Below are positions 40,625 to 49,896 of a DNA stretch of 64,000 bases, piece after piece. The first letter of the stretch is position 1. The number at the start of each line of letters is the position of its first letter. The position numbers and the translations under genes were made by a program. Below the pieces are notes generated by a model. The model worked only from the letters and a program-made list of their open reading frames with translations, was not told the origin of the DNA and searched no databases. The DNA lies in the NCBI RefSeq assembly GCF_016909495.1, contig NZ_JAFBFW010000001.1:744001-808000 (forward strand), in the 5' to 3' direction. Origin of the DNA: Pantoea coffeiphila (GTDB lineage: Bacteria; Pseudomonadota; Gammaproteobacteria; Enterobacterales; Enterobacteriaceae).

Positions 40625-41419
40625 TCACGGATTCGCCGCTCTTTGAACCGCGAAATACTGCGCTGGCGTACTCCCCATCGTTTTTCTGAACATGGTGATA
40701 AACGCGTTAACCGACTCGTAGCCCAGATTAGCCGCCACGTTTTGTACTGATACGCCGCTTGCCAGCTCCCGGAGTGCAATTATCAGATGCAGCTGCTGGC
40801 GCCACCGCCCGAAGGTCAAGCCGGTTTCGCGCAGCATCAAACGGGCTAATGAACGCTCGCTGATTGCCAGCCGCTTGGCCCAGACTTTAAACGTACTCCG
40901 ATCTTCCGGCTGGCTGACCAGCGCATCGGCCATCGCGCGGATTTTAGGGTGCGTCGAAACCGGCAGGCTTAATTTCTGCTGTGGCATGGTAACGAGTTCG
41001 TCGAGCGTCACTCTGGTCAGTCTGCCAGCATGACTCTCCGCCGCGTAATCAATGTCCTCATTCGTTAAGCGCTCAACTAACTCTTTAATCAGCGGTGAAA
41101 TCGCCAGCGTGCAGCATTTCTCCGGCAGCGCGGCAGCGCCGGGTTCAATAAACAAGTAGTTGAGATGGGCATTCCAGGTGGCTTTGGCACTATGCGGGAC
41201 GCCTCCTGGAATCCACATGGCGCAATCCGGCGGCACTATCCAGATATCATTTTCGGCACGACAAATCACCGCGCCATACAGGGCGATGATCAACTGCCCT
41301 TTACGGTGCGTGTGAACCGGCACTTCTGCTGCGTAGTCCGCGAAGTCGATTTGGCGTGCGACGGCAGGGGCGAGCGTGCTGTCGGGATCGAACAGAGTAT
41401 GGGCGAGTCTGGATGGCAT
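40625..41419 (-). CDS. AraC-family regulator (cupin sensor)
   Basis: A 264-aa regulator: N-terminal cupin-like domain (about 20-110; VPVHTHRKGQLIIALYGAVI, WIPGGVPHSA) and C-terminal AraC DNA-binding domain (about 155-260). The latter carries AISERSLARLMLRETGLTFG, RWRQQLHL and NLGYESVNAFITMFRKTMGS. Divergent from the FUSC/DUF1656/HlyD efflux operon with only 50 bases between, so it most likely controls that operon. Resembles the group that activates aromatic-acid or drug efflux genes. Confidence 0.9.
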   Translation of the reverse strand: MPSRLAHTLFDPDSTLAPAVARQIDFADYAAEVPVHTHRKGQLIIALYGAVICRAENDIWIVPPDCAMWIPGGVPHSAKATWNAHLNYLFIEPGAAALPEKCCTLAISPLIKELVERLTNEDIDYAAESHAGRLTRVTLDELVTMPQQKLSLPVSTHPKIRAMADALVSQPEDRSTFKVWAKRLAISERSLARLMLRETGLTFGRWRQQLHLIIALRELASGVSVQNVAANLGYESVNAFITMFRKTMGSTPAQYFAVQRAANP

Positions 41420-41469
41420 AGCATTGGCAACATTTAGGTATTTTTTGACAGAATAGAGTATTTAAGGAC

Positions 41470-43536
41470 ATGTGCAAACCGGGAATAATCCCGGGCATGA
41501 TCAAAATAAACCTTCGTTACAGACACTCCCTGCACGCGATAAGTCGCTGGCCAGGGCGCATCATCTCCCCCACGCTGCTGAGCGACGCGCATGCCCTGCT
41601 CTATTCCGTCAGGAGTTTTGCGGCCGCCATGCTCGCGTATTATATCGCCCTGTCGATCGGTCTTGATCGCCCCTCCTGGGCCATCATCACCGTCTATATC
41701 GTTTCGCAAACCTCAGTCGGTGCGTCACTGAGCAGGAGCCTTTATCGCCTGGCGGGTACCGTGGCAGGTGCGGCGGCAACCGTGTTGATCGTGCCGACAT
41801 TTGTGAATATGCCCATCCTATGCAGTGTGATGCTGACAGGCTGGATAACCTTTTGCCTCTGGTTATCGCTGCTTGAACGCACACCCCGCGCCTATGCCTT
41901 TGTGTTGGCCGGTTACACCGCAAGTCTGATTGGTTTTCCCGCCGTCTCCGATCCTGGCTCGGTGTTTACTATCGCTATCGTCCGCGTACAGGAGATAACG
42001 ATCGGTATCCTTTGCGCCGCGCTGATTCACCGATACATTTTGCCCACCCGCATATCCGGGTTGTTTAACAGCAAATTAGCGCAAGTGATGCACACCGCGC
42101 GACGGCGGATTGCCGACACCCTGGCAGGCAGGTCCGATACAGTGTCAGAACCGCTGCACCTCGCACTGGCCCTGCAGTTTCTACAGGGCATCAGCCACCA
42201 CATCCCGTATGATTTTTCCCTTTCGGCTCCCGTCCGTCAGGCAAGGAAAGCACTTCATGACCGGCTGGCACGGTTAGTGATGGTGAACAGTGAATTACAC
42301 GATCGCTTACGCACGATCGCGAATATGCCAGCCGATATACAGACGCTGCTGGATGATGTTCAGGCCTGGTTGACCTGTGACAATATCGGGAAACACAAAA
42401 GCGCGGCGAATGCGCTACAAAAACGCAGCGCGCAGTTGATGGCGTCGTACGCAGCACAGGCACTGACGTTTGAGGACGCGATGCGGGCGAATTTCGTTGG
42501 CTATATCGCTGAGTTGATCTGTCTCATAGAGCAGTGTGAGCGCCTTTCGGATGCCATCCGTCACGCAAAACCCACCCTCGAACTGGAGGAAGATAGCGCA
42601 GTAAAGGGGTATGTTTTCCATCGCGATCCTTTAAGTGCTGGCCGAACGGCACTGGGGGCGTTCGCTATCATCCTCGTCGGCTGTCTGCTCTGGATTTTCT
42701 CAGCCTGGCCAGAGGGCGGCACGGCCGTATCCATTCTTGGGGTTTGCTGCACGCTGTTTGGCAGTTTCGATACCCCGGCACCGCATATCGTGAAATACAT
42801 TATCGGCTCCGTGTGGGGCGTACTGATAAGCCTTGTCTACACCTTCGCCCTGCTGCCACAGGTCAGTGATTTCCCCGTTCTGGTGGCCGTTTTCGCCCCC
42901 GCCTTTCTGTTTGCCGGGTCACTCCAGGCGCGGCCGCCCACAACCTTTATGGCGATGGGGATAACGTTAACGTTGCCTGTGCTATGTGAACTGGGTGCGC
43001 ACTACACGGGCGACTTCGCCAGTGCGGCCAACACGGCTGCCGCGTTATTTTTCGCGACCGGCTTCGCGGTTATCAGCATGAGCCTGCTGCAAACCGTACA
43101 GGCAGACGCGGCGATTAAACGCCTGCTGAAACTTTGCCAGCGCGATATTCGACGCAGCGTAAACGGCGTTTTTAAAGGCAATGAGACGCACTGGACCAAT
43201 CTGATGATTGACCGGGCTGCCCTGTTATTGCCGCGCTTACAGCGCAGCGGGCCGTCCTCCGCACTGGCACTCGATCATCTGCTTCACTTTCTGCGCATTG
43301 GCCTTTGCGTCATGCGCCTGCGCCGCTGCGCCATCCCGACGGGCGGCGAAATCAACCATGTGCTGCATCGCCTTACACGCACCACCCAGACCGACGCTTT
43401 ACGCGAGCAAATTCTGGCAATGGCAGAATGTTGCCTGCCCGCCGCAGACGAACCATCGCGCCAGTTTGTCGACGGGCTGGTCGATCTGCATTGCGCATTA
43501 AGGACGCAGGATAAGGAACCCGACGATGATAAATGA
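41470..43536 (+). CDS. FUSC-family inner-membrane efflux protein (AaeB-like)
   Basis: A 688-aa protein with two blocks of membrane helices: N-terminal (about 45-190; SFAAAMLAYYIALSIGLDRP, SWAIITVYIV) and C-terminal (about 395-545; AFAIILVGCLLWIFSAW, YIIGSVWGVLISLVYTF). A soluble region separates them, the layout of the fusaric-acid-resistance/AaeB family. AaeB exports aromatic carboxylic acids with AaeA. Ribosome site AAGGAC is very close to ATG 41470; ATG 41497 is an alternative start. A short inverted repeat (CCGGGA/TCCCGG) lies between the two. Overlaps the DUF1656 gene by 11 bases. Confidence 0.88.
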   Translation: MCKPGIIPGMIKINLRYRHSLHAISRWPGRIISPTLLSDAHALLYSVRSFAAAMLAYYIALSIGLDRPSWAIITVYIVSQTSVGASLSRSLYRLAGTVAGAAATVLIVPTFVNMPILCSVMLTGWITFCLWLSLLERTPRAYAFVLAGYTASLIGFPAVSDPGSVFTIAIVRVQEITIGILCAALIHRYILPTRISGLFNSKLAQVMHTARRRIADTLAGRSDTVSEPLHLALALQFLQGISHHIPYDFSLSAPVRQARKALHDRLARLVMVNSELHDRLRTIANMPADIQTLLDDVQAWLTCDNIGKHKSAANALQKRSAQLMASYAAQALTFEDAMRANFVGYIAELICLIEQCERLSDAIRHAKPTLELEEDSAVKGYVFHRDPLSAGRTALGAFAIILVGCLLWIFSAWPEGGTAVSILGVCCTLFGSFDTPAPHIVKYIIGSVWGVLISLVYTFALLPQVSDFPVLVAVFAPAFLFAGSLQARPPTTFMAMGITLTLPVLCELGAHYTGDFASAANTAAALFFATGFAVISMSLLQTVQADAAIKRLLKLCQRDIRRSVNGVFKGNETHWTNLMIDRAALLLPRLQRSGPSSALALDHLLHFLRIGLCVMRLRRCAIPTGGEINHVLHRLTRTTQTDALREQILAMAECCLPAADEPSRQFVDGLVDLHCALRTQDKEPDDDK

Positions 43537-43741
43537 CATCAATATCGGGGGCGTGTTTATCCCCGGCCTGCTGGTGACAGCGCTCGCCGCTCTGGTCTGC
43601 ACGCTTTCGCTCTTACCGTTTTTCTCTTTCAGCCGAGTTTATCGCCGCCTGCCCTTTCGCCCGCTGATAGATTTTTCGGCGTATGTCGTTACCTTTTTCC
43701 TGCTCTTACATGGTCTGACCATTTTGGGGTTATTCACATGA
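43526..43741 (+). CDS. DUF1656 small membrane protein (AaeX-like)
   Basis: A 71-aa protein with two membrane helices (VFIPGLLVTALAALVCTLSL and LIDFSAYVVTFFLLLHGLTI). The family almost always sits between FUSC and HlyD genes in aae-type efflux operons; exact role unknown. It overlaps the genes on both sides, so all three are probably translated as a unit. Confidence 0.88.
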   Translation: MINDINIGGVFIPGLLVTALAALVCTLSLLPFFSFSRVYRRLPFRPLIDFSAYVVTFFLLLHGLTILGLFT

Positions 43742-44601
43742 AATCATTACTCTCTTTGCTGGCACGTTACGCACTGACATTCACGGCCGTAGCGGTGGCG
43801 ACGGTTCTGGCATTTATTTTATGGAAGCACTATGCGCAAACACCCTGGACCCGGGATGGACGGGTTCGCGCAGATGTGGTGCAAATTGCGCCGGATGTTT
43901 CGGGACAGGTGAGCAGTGTGGCTGTCCGTGATAATCAGTGGGTTAACCGTGGCGATGTGCTTTATGCTATCGATCCGCACTGGCTGAAGCTGGCCGTGCT
44001 CAGCGCACAGGCCGATGTTGAAGCAAAACGCCATGAGATGCTGATGCGCCAGGATGCCGCCAGGCGACGTGCGCTGATCAAAGGCGTCATTTCCGGCGAG
44101 GACATCCGGCAAACGGGCAGTACGGCCAGCATCGCGGCAGCCAATTATCAGGGTGCACTGGCCGCGCTTGAGCTGGCACAGCTTAATTTATCCCATGCCA
44201 CCGTTCGCGCACCCGTTGCGGGCTACGTCACCCACCTTCGGCTGCGCCCCGGCGACTATGCCACGGCGGGAGAAACAAAAGTCGCGATTGTCGATGCAAA
44301 AAGTTTTTGGGTGGTGGGCTATTTTGAAGAGACGAAGCTGCGTCATATCCGCGTTGGCAACAGCGCGCAGATTTCGCTGATGGGGTTTGACCCGCTGATT
44401 ACGGGGCACGTGGAGAGCATCGGACGTGGGATCGGTGACAGCAACGACGAGACGGGCGCACTTGGGCTGCCGGATGTCAATCCGACGTTTAACTGGGTGC
44501 GCCTGGCTCAGCGCGTGCCGGTGCGTATCCAGTTAGATACCTTGCCCGCCGGGATTGAGTTAGTGGCAGGGCTGTCCGCCAGCATCCTTATTTTGAATTA
44601 G
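43738..44601 (+). CDS. HlyD-family periplasmic adaptor (AaeA-like)
   Basis: A 287-aa membrane-fusion protein: one N-terminal anchor (about 10-30), lipoyl half-motifs RVRADVVQIAPDVSGQVSSV and NLSHATVRAPVAGYVTHLRL flanking an alpha-hairpin, then a beta-barrel (FWVVGYFEETKLRHIRVGNS). It would link the FUSC pump to an outer-membrane channel encoded elsewhere. The start overlaps the DUF1656 stop (ATGA). Last gene of the AraC-controlled operon. Confidence 0.92.
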   Translation: MKSLLSLLARYALTFTAVAVATVLAFILWKHYAQTPWTRDGRVRADVVQIAPDVSGQVSSVAVRDNQWVNRGDVLYAIDPHWLKLAVLSAQADVEAKRHEMLMRQDAARRRALIKGVISGEDIRQTGSTASIAAANYQGALAALELAQLNLSHATVRAPVAGYVTHLRLRPGDYATAGETKVAIVDAKSFWVVGYFEETKLRHIRVGNSAQISLMGFDPLITGHVESIGRGIGDSNDETGALGLPDVNPTFNWVRLAQRVPVRIQLDTLPAGIELVAGLSASILILN

Positions 44602-44834
44602 GCAGGTTTTGATCGATGCGGGACGCGGGTTACGCCCGCTCTTTGGCAGGAGCGGACATTCAGGGGGCAGAGCCTGCTGATTTAAACTTCCTGCCCGATT
44701 AATGGTAAAGAGCACCAGGAGGCACTAGTTGCCTTTATGTATGAACTATAGAAGAAAATATACGGCGTTATTCATAATGAGATTTAACCAGGCTTAAAGC
44801 GCAGGTTCGCCTTAACCAACTGACTGTAAATTTT

Positions 44835-45278
44835 TCACTGAGCTATCCGTTCATCGTCCAGCTCAAATCTCACACTGACATCTCCCGTGTGTTTGAATAT
44901 TCCCACGCCGGAATGGATGCGTCCAACCTTCTGCAGGTTGTTGATCCGCTCTCCGTTTTGACCGTACATAATCACAAAGCTGTGGCGAGGTGCCCAGTAT
45001 ACGATGTCGCCTACCTCATATCCGCTTGTCTGCGTTTCAGTGGCCGGCAGGGCGTCAGGGAAGCGGTAACACATCTCACGGTGATATAAATCTTCCATGG
45101 GCAGGGTCAGCGGGAACCGCGAAATCAGCTCACGGGTGGTGGCGTTATCATAAAACGTGGCGGTCATTGTATGATCGCCAGCAGTGATTTTGACTTTAAT
45201 GCCCGCTGAGTTAGCCGCCACTGCTGAAAATGATGCAGCAGTAATGGAAGCCAGAACGAGCAGAGTCGGTTTAAACAT
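44835..45278 (-). CDS. Exported cyclophilin-like-fold protein
   Basis: A 147-aa protein with a signal peptide (MFKPTLLVLASITAASFSAV, cleavage near VAA/NSAG) and a cyclophilin-like domain (IKVKITAGDHTMTATFYDNA, RFPLTLPMEDLYHREMCYRF, DIVYWAPRHSFVIMYGQ, RIHSGVGIFKHTGDVSVRF). The family resembles cyclophilin in fold but usually lacks isomerase residues; role unknown. Start ATG 45278 follows GGAGATTTT. Last of eight same-strand genes beginning at 51628. Confidence 0.85.
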   Translation of the reverse strand: MFKPTLLVLASITAASFSAVAANSAGIKVKITAGDHTMTATFYDNATTRELISRFPLTLPMEDLYHREMCYRFPDALPATETQTSGYEVGDIVYWAPRHSFVIMYGQNGERINNLQKVGRIHSGVGIFKHTGDVSVRFELDDERIAQ

Positions 45279-45359
45279 AAAATCTCCGGTTTTATCTTCT
45301 GTATCGGTGAAAAACGACACCTGCATAATGAGGTGTCGCCCCGGGTAGCACGTGATCGA

Positions 45360-46397
45360 TTAGCGGGTGCTGTTCAGATTTTTATCAAAGAATGAAATCA
45401 GCTTGTCCCAGGGGATCAGCTCGGTGCGGTCATACAGGTCGATGCGGTTGGCACCTTTGATTTCCACAAGTTCTTTAGGCTCAGCCGCCATTTTATAGGC
45501 GGTATCGGTATATGTGCGGGACGGTGCCGCGTCGCCGACCACAAACAATATAGGACGGGGAGAAATGGTCTCAATATCGATAAACGGATGGAAATTCATG
45601 AACCTGGCATATGTAGCAGGCACGGTACGGCGATCGTTTGAAGCGACTTTACCGCGCTCAGTCTGGTAAAAATCGTTCGACTCTTTACCTTCGATAAAGA
45701 TAGGATCATTCTGGCCCGGACCATAAACAGGCTTACCGGTCGTAAAGGCCTGGTAACGCTGCTCAGCAGCTGTGGCCAGATCTTTATTTCGCATCTCAGG
45801 TGTGCGCTCATGGTTCAGGCCGGTACGGAAGTATTCACCCATATCGTACATAGCAACCGTTGCCAGCGCCTTGATGCGTGGATCAACTTTCGTTGCCGCA
45901 ATAGCAAACCCGCCGCTGCCGCAAATGCCAATGACGCCAATTTTTTCCCGATCAACAAAAGTCCGGGTGCCCAGATAATCGACGGCTGCGCTGAAGTTTT
46001 CCGCGTAGACGTCCGGTAAAACTGCGCCACGCGGCGTGCCTGCGCTTTCCCCCCAGTAAGACTGGTCAAAGGAAAGAGTGACGAAACCCGCTTCCGCCAT
46101 TTTGGTCGCATAAAGGTTGGCGGCCTGCTGCCTGACGGCAGCAAAAGGGTGCCCGACAATCAGCGCATCGTATTTTTTACCTTTCTCCATCTGTTTCGGC
46201 GTAAACAGCGTGCCGGTGACTTCCATACCGTAGGCATTTTTAAATCTCACGACCTCAGAATTAACCTTGTCGCTTTTATAAAAGTTGTCCGCGCCATGGG
46301 ACATATCAGCCGCCTGAGCGACGCTGATATTCATGCCCAGCGTCGCGCCCAGCAGCACAACGGCTGCAATTTTACTCACTGATGACACAAGCTTCAT
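45360..46397 (-). CDS. Exported alpha/beta hydrolase (dienelactone-hydrolase-like)
   Basis: A 345-aa protein with a signal peptide (MKLVSSVSKIAAVVLLGATL, cleavage after AQA) and an alpha/beta-hydrolase domain. The nucleophile elbow is VIGICGSGGFAIAATKVDP; Cys is the probable nucleophile, as in dienelactone hydrolases. An acidic residue follows the strand ILFVVGDAAPSR. The place where relatives carry the catalytic His (GAxHxDLYD) reads KGANRIDLYD, so His is replaced by Arg, a one-base change (CAC to CGC). Activity is therefore doubtful. 81 bases separate it from genes on each side. Confidence 0.86.
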   Translation of the reverse strand: MKLVSSVSKIAAVVLLGATLGMNISVAQAADMSHGADNFYKSDKVNSEVVRFKNAYGMEVTGTLFTPKQMEKGKKYDALIVGHPFAAVRQQAANLYATKMAEAGFVTLSFDQSYWGESAGTPRGAVLPDVYAENFSAAVDYLGTRTFVDREKIGVIGICGSGGFAIAATKVDPRIKALATVAMYDMGEYFRTGLNHERTPEMRNKDLATAAEQRYQAFTTGKPVYGPGQNDPIFIEGKESNDFYQTERGKVASNDRRTVPATYARFMNFHPFIDIETISPRPILFVVGDAAPSRTYTDTAYKMAAEPKELVEIKGANRIDLYDRTELIPWDKLISFFDKNLNSTR

Positions 46398-46478
46398 GTT
46401 AACTCCTTAACGCTCCAGAGGATGAATAAACGTGCAGTGCTCACTCCGGTGAGAGATACACACTCACCGGAAAATTTT

Positions 46479-47687
46479 TCAGGAAGCGTGCGCTTTCCTT
46501 AACGCCGAACGCCTGAGCAGCAGGACGGCCACGATGGCGGTGCTCAGCACGGCCAGCGCCCCGGCCAGGAAGATATTGTCCAGCCCAAGGTGGCCGCCGA
46601 CCCAGCCAAGCGCCGGGCTGCCAACGGCCATCGCCACATCGAGAAAGGCCGTGTAGATACCCATCACCATGCCCCGGCTTTGCGGCGTTGCGCCGCTGAT
46701 GGCTTCAATACCCAGCCCAGGGTAAACCAGCGAATAGCCAAAGCCGGCAAACGCGGCCCCGGCGGAAGCCGTTAGCGGGGTTCTGGCGTACCACATCAGA
46801 AACAGCCCTGCCGCCTGAACCAGCACGAAGATGAGCGCGATGCGCGCGCCGCCGAAGCGGTCCGGCAGGTGGCCGGCAAAAGTACGGGCCACTATCAGGG
46901 CAATGCCGAACGCGGTGAATGCCATCCACACCGGCTGCCAGTGCATGGCGCTGTAGTAGAGCGAGCTGAACGCCAGGATGGTGCAGTAGCCCGTGCTGGC
47001 AAGCGCGGCGCCCAGACCGGGTAACCATACCGCCTTCATGACCAAGCCAAACGAGGCGTGATCAGCGTGCGGATGCGGAGCCACGGCAGGCATGCGTGAC
47101 AGATAAACCAGTACGAGCAAGGGCAGCAGCAGGGTTATCAGCGCAATGGCCTTAAAGCCAAACGCACCGTAAAGCACCGTTCCCACCGGACCGCCAAGCG
47201 CCATGGCGGCAAACATGGCCGTCCCGACCCAGGCAATCACCTTTCCGGCATGAGCTTTATCAACCAGCGCCAGCCCCCAGGCTACCGCACCGGTGATAAT
47301 GAAGCTCTCAGCGCCGCCCAGAATGGCACGGCCCGCCATCAGAATGCTGGCAGAAAGGGCAGGTAAGTTGATCATCCAGAGTGACACCAGATAAAGCAGT
47401 CCGGCTGCCGCCGCAGCAATCAGCCCGGCAACGACGCCTTTTTTTGCCCCGCGCCGGTCAGAATAGGAGCCTGACCAGATGCGTGAGATAAGTGAGGCGG
47501 CAAACTGCGCGCCTGCCACTAATCCTACGATGAAGGTTCCGTATCCCAGACCGTTTTCCACATGCAGGGGCAGAACGGGAAGCGCCACGCCGATAATGAT
47601 AAAGCCAACCAGCACAGCGGCGATGACCGGCATCAGGGTCATCACTACTCCAGAGCCAGCAGGGGGGGAAGAGTGGTTTAACGGCAT
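46479..47687 (-). CDS. MFS transporter (12 TM, sugar/drug efflux type)
   Basis: A 402-aa major-facilitator protein with about 12 helices; motif A region SRIWSGSYSDRRGAKKGV, and GRAILGGAESFIITGAVAWG in helix 4. Similar to YhhS/SetA-type exporters (arabinose-efflux group). The substrate is unknown; in this operon it would export or import what the exported enzymes act on. Start codon is one base after the cytochrome stop (TGATATG), so the two are coupled. Confidence 0.88.
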   Translation of the reverse strand: MPLNHSSPPAGSGVVMTLMPVIAAVLVGFIIIGVALPVLPLHVENGLGYGTFIVGLVAGAQFAASLISRIWSGSYSDRRGAKKGVVAGLIAAAAAGLLYLVSLWMINLPALSASILMAGRAILGGAESFIITGAVAWGLALVDKAHAGKVIAWVGTAMFAAMALGGPVGTVLYGAFGFKAIALITLLLPLLVLVYLSRMPAVAPHPHADHASFGLVMKAVWLPGLGAALASTGYCTILAFSSLYYSAMHWQPVWMAFTAFGIALIVARTFAGHLPDRFGGARIALIFVLVQAAGLFLMWYARTPLTASAGAAFAGFGYSLVYPGLGIEAISGATPQSRGMVMGIYTAFLDVAMAVGSPALGWVGGHLGLDNIFLAGALAVLSTAIVAVLLLRRSALRKAHAS

Positions 47688-47688
47688 A

Positions 47689-48249
47689 TCAGTTTGCCTC
47701 CTTCATTCTGTCGTAACTGAAAACGTAATCATTGCCGGCCTGCGAGGTATGGCAGGCGCGGCACCGGTCAAGGTTTTCGCCGGGCCTGACCGAGCGATCA
47801 GGATTGAACCACTGAAACTCCCAGTCGCCCGTGCGAAGCTCTGCCGGATGCGCCTGCCCCCATCCCTTGCGCTTCTCCATGACCACATACCGGTAAAGCT
47901 GATTGTTCCGGTAATCTTCCATGGTAATTACCGTCCCTTCAGGAAGCGGTTCACCGCGACTGGCCGCCGCAATAACCTCCGGGGTGGTGTACAGCTCCTC
48001 GCGCGTGTCGCCGCGTACAATGCTGGCGTAGTGCTTCCCCTGCGCGTATTCCGACGGAAAAACGACTTTCGGCTCTGCAGCAAAGGCGTTTGTTAACAGC
48101 AGTGCCGGGAAAGCGGCCGGCAGAGCTGCCACTTGTATAAGCCGCCGGCGTATGCCGCCCTGCAGACGCTCAGCGTGGCCTTCCAGAGGAAAATTCAGGC
48201 GTAAAAAAACCCGCAGGCTGCCGCAGCGGCCTGTTAATATTTTTGTCAT
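47689..48249 (-). CDS. Cytochrome P460-family protein
   Basis: A 186-aa protein with a basic N-terminus, a hydrophobic export segment (IQVAALPAAFPALLLTNAFA/AEP) and a cytochrome P460 domain. That domain has FPSEYAQGKHYASIVRGDTR, GTVITMEDYRNNQLYRYVVM and the heme site DRCRACHTSQAGNDYVFSYD (CxxCH). P460 proteins bind a covalently attached heme in the periplasm and oxidise small molecules such as hydroxylamine in characterised cases. The start is uncertain: ATG 48249 has no good ribosome site, and a longer form from 48282 is possible. Confidence 0.83.
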   Translation of the reverse strand: MTKILTGRCGSLRVFLRLNFPLEGHAERLQGGIRRRLIQVAALPAAFPALLLTNAFAAEPKVVFPSEYAQGKHYASIVRGDTREELYTTPEVIAAASRGEPLPEGTVITMEDYRNNQLYRYVVMEKRKGWGQAHPAELRTGDWEFQWFNPDRSVRPGENLDRCRACHTSQAGNDYVFSYDRMKEAN

Positions 48250-48334
48250 GATGTTTAATCTCAGATCTTCCCGTCCGGGCAATGTCAGGCTGACGGGAGC
48301 TGTCTGACGCGCAGGTGCGCGCCAGACAGGATGA

Positions 48335-49072
48335 TTAATAAACCTGAACCGTCGGGCGGAACAGAATTTCGTTTACGTCCACCTCATCTGGCTGGCTGAT
48401 GGCAAAGGCCACTACGCGGGCGAACGAGCTGGCCGGGATCGCATTTTCATAGGTTTTTGCCATGCCTTTCGCAATATCCTCATCGGTGATGGTGCCGGTC
48501 AGCTCGGTGTCAACTGCGCCGGGCGAAACGATGGTCGTGCGGATATTCCAGGGCTTCACTTCCTGACGCAAACCTTCCGAAATGGCCCTTACTGCCCATT
48601 TGGTGCCTGCATAGACTGCACCGCCAGGACCAACCTTGTGGCCAGCAACGGAAGAGACGTTAATTATCTGACCGGACTTCTGCTCTTTCATCTTCGGCAA
48701 CACCGCCGCAATGCCGTAGAGCACGCCCTTGATGTTGACGTCAATCATTCGGTTCCATTCGTCGATTTTCAGCTTATCAAGCATTGAGCTTGGCATCAGG
48801 CCGGCATTGTTGATGAGCACGTCAATGCAACCGTGCAGCTCGAGCGCGCGATCAACCAGCGCCTGAACCTGCAGGTAGTCCGTCACGTCAGTGCTCAGAA
48901 TCGCACGGGCATCCAGTCCCAGCTCGGCGGCCAGACTTTCGAGGCGGTCCAGCCGGCGGGCACCCAGAACGACCTTCGCGCCCTGAGCCGCCAGATGGCG
49001 CGCCGTTTCAGCACCCAGGCCGCTGCTGGCGCCGGTGATAACGACAACTTTATTTTCAATATTCTGAGACAT
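48335..49072 (-). CDS. SDR-family NAD(P)-dependent oxidoreductase
   Basis: A 245-aa classical short-chain dehydrogenase. Cofactor loop [22 protein letters not shown] motif, catalytic Ser in [12 protein letters not shown] and the YxxxK motif as [20 protein letters not shown] after the second strand suggests NADP preference. No signal peptide, so cytoplasmic, unlike most of its operon partners. Good ribosome site (ACAGGAGAAACTC). Confidence 0.93.
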   Translation of the reverse strand: MSQNIENKVVVITGASSGLGAETARHLAAQGAKVVLGARRLDRLESLAAELGLDARAILSTDVTDYLQVQALVDRALELHGCIDVLINNAGLMPSSMLDKLKIDEWNRMIDVNIKGVLYGIAAVLPKMKEQKSGQIINVSSVAGHKVGPGGAVYAGTKWAVRAISEGLRQEVKPWNIRTTIVSPGAVDTELTGTITDEDIAKGMAKTYENAIPASSFARVVAFAISQPDEVDVNEILFRPTVQVY

Positions 49073-49106
49073 GAGTTTCTCCTGTACGGCAGACTTTCAG
49101 CCCGCG

Positions 49107-49883
49107 CTACTTAGTTTCACGTTGTTCAAAGACCTTTTTGAAGACCGGAGCGGCTGAAAAAGCATTCGGCCAGCCGGCATAATAAGCAAGGTGACTGAGC
49201 GCACCCGACGCCTGCTCCTGGGTCAGCCCGTTGTCCATCGCCCGGTTCAGATGTGGCGGGATCTGTTGATCCTGACCGTTCGCAATCAGCGCTGAAACGG
49301 TGATCAGGCTTCTGTCCCGGGGCGTCAGCCCCGGGCGAAGCCACAAATCACGGAAGAGCACGTCAGTGGTGTCCCTGACCAGACCTGGTGCCGCTGTTCC
49401 GATGCTTTTATCCACCCGGGCCGCGCGCGCTGCTTCAGCCTTTTCATCGAGCGGCAAAAGCGGCTCTTTGGCTCCAGGAAGCTGATTGGCCCTGACGCCT
49501 CTGGCGGCAAAGACCTCTTTTGCCGCAGCCGTGGCGGCTACGGCATTGCCCCAGCCTGCATAAAACGCCAGGTGTGTAATGGTCTCCGAAAGCTCTGCCG
49601 GCGTGACGCCGTTATCCAGCGCCAGCTCATACTGCTCCGGCAAAAGAATGGTCTGGTTGCGGGCGATGACAGCGGCCACGGTGATCAGGCTCCGGTCGCG
49701 CGGCGACAGGTCAGCGCCCTTCCAGAGTTTGCTGACAAGCCTGTTATCGGCATAGCGCTCTAAGGCGGGGGAAACCGCCTGCATATCCGATTCTGACAAT
49801 GGTCCTCTCTGGGAGCCCGCATCGGCAATGGCTCCGCCGGAACCGAGCGTGAGCGCCAGCGCAGCGGCCGTTGTTTTTTTCAT
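49107..49883 (-). CDS. Exported two-domain carboxymuconolactone-decarboxylase-like protein
   Basis: A 258-aa protein with a signal peptide (MKKTTAAALALTLGSGGAIA, cleavage before DAG) and two tandem CMD domains. Each repeats the same pattern: PRDRSLITVAAVIARNQ ... DNGVTPAELSETITHLAFYA and PRDRSLITVSALIANGQ ... DNGLTQEQASGALSHLAYYA, both ending GW-NA. The redox CxxC of AhpD is missing from both, so it is of the decarboxylase type rather than a peroxidase. ATG 49883 is favoured by GGAGG spacing over 49886. 13 bases after the cupin gene. Confidence 0.88.
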   Translation of the reverse strand: MKKTTAAALALTLGSGGAIADAGSQRGPLSESDMQAVSPALERYADNRLVSKLWKGADLSPRDRSLITVAAVIARNQTILLPEQYELALDNGVTPAELSETITHLAFYAGWGNAVAATAAAKEVFAARGVRANQLPGAKEPLLPLDEKAEAARAARVDKSIGTAAPGLVRDTTDVLFRDLWLRPGLTPRDRSLITVSALIANGQDQQIPPHLNRAMDNGLTQEQASGALSHLAYYAGWPNAFSAAPVFKKVFEQRETK

Positions 49884-49896
49884 CATTGCCTCCGGT

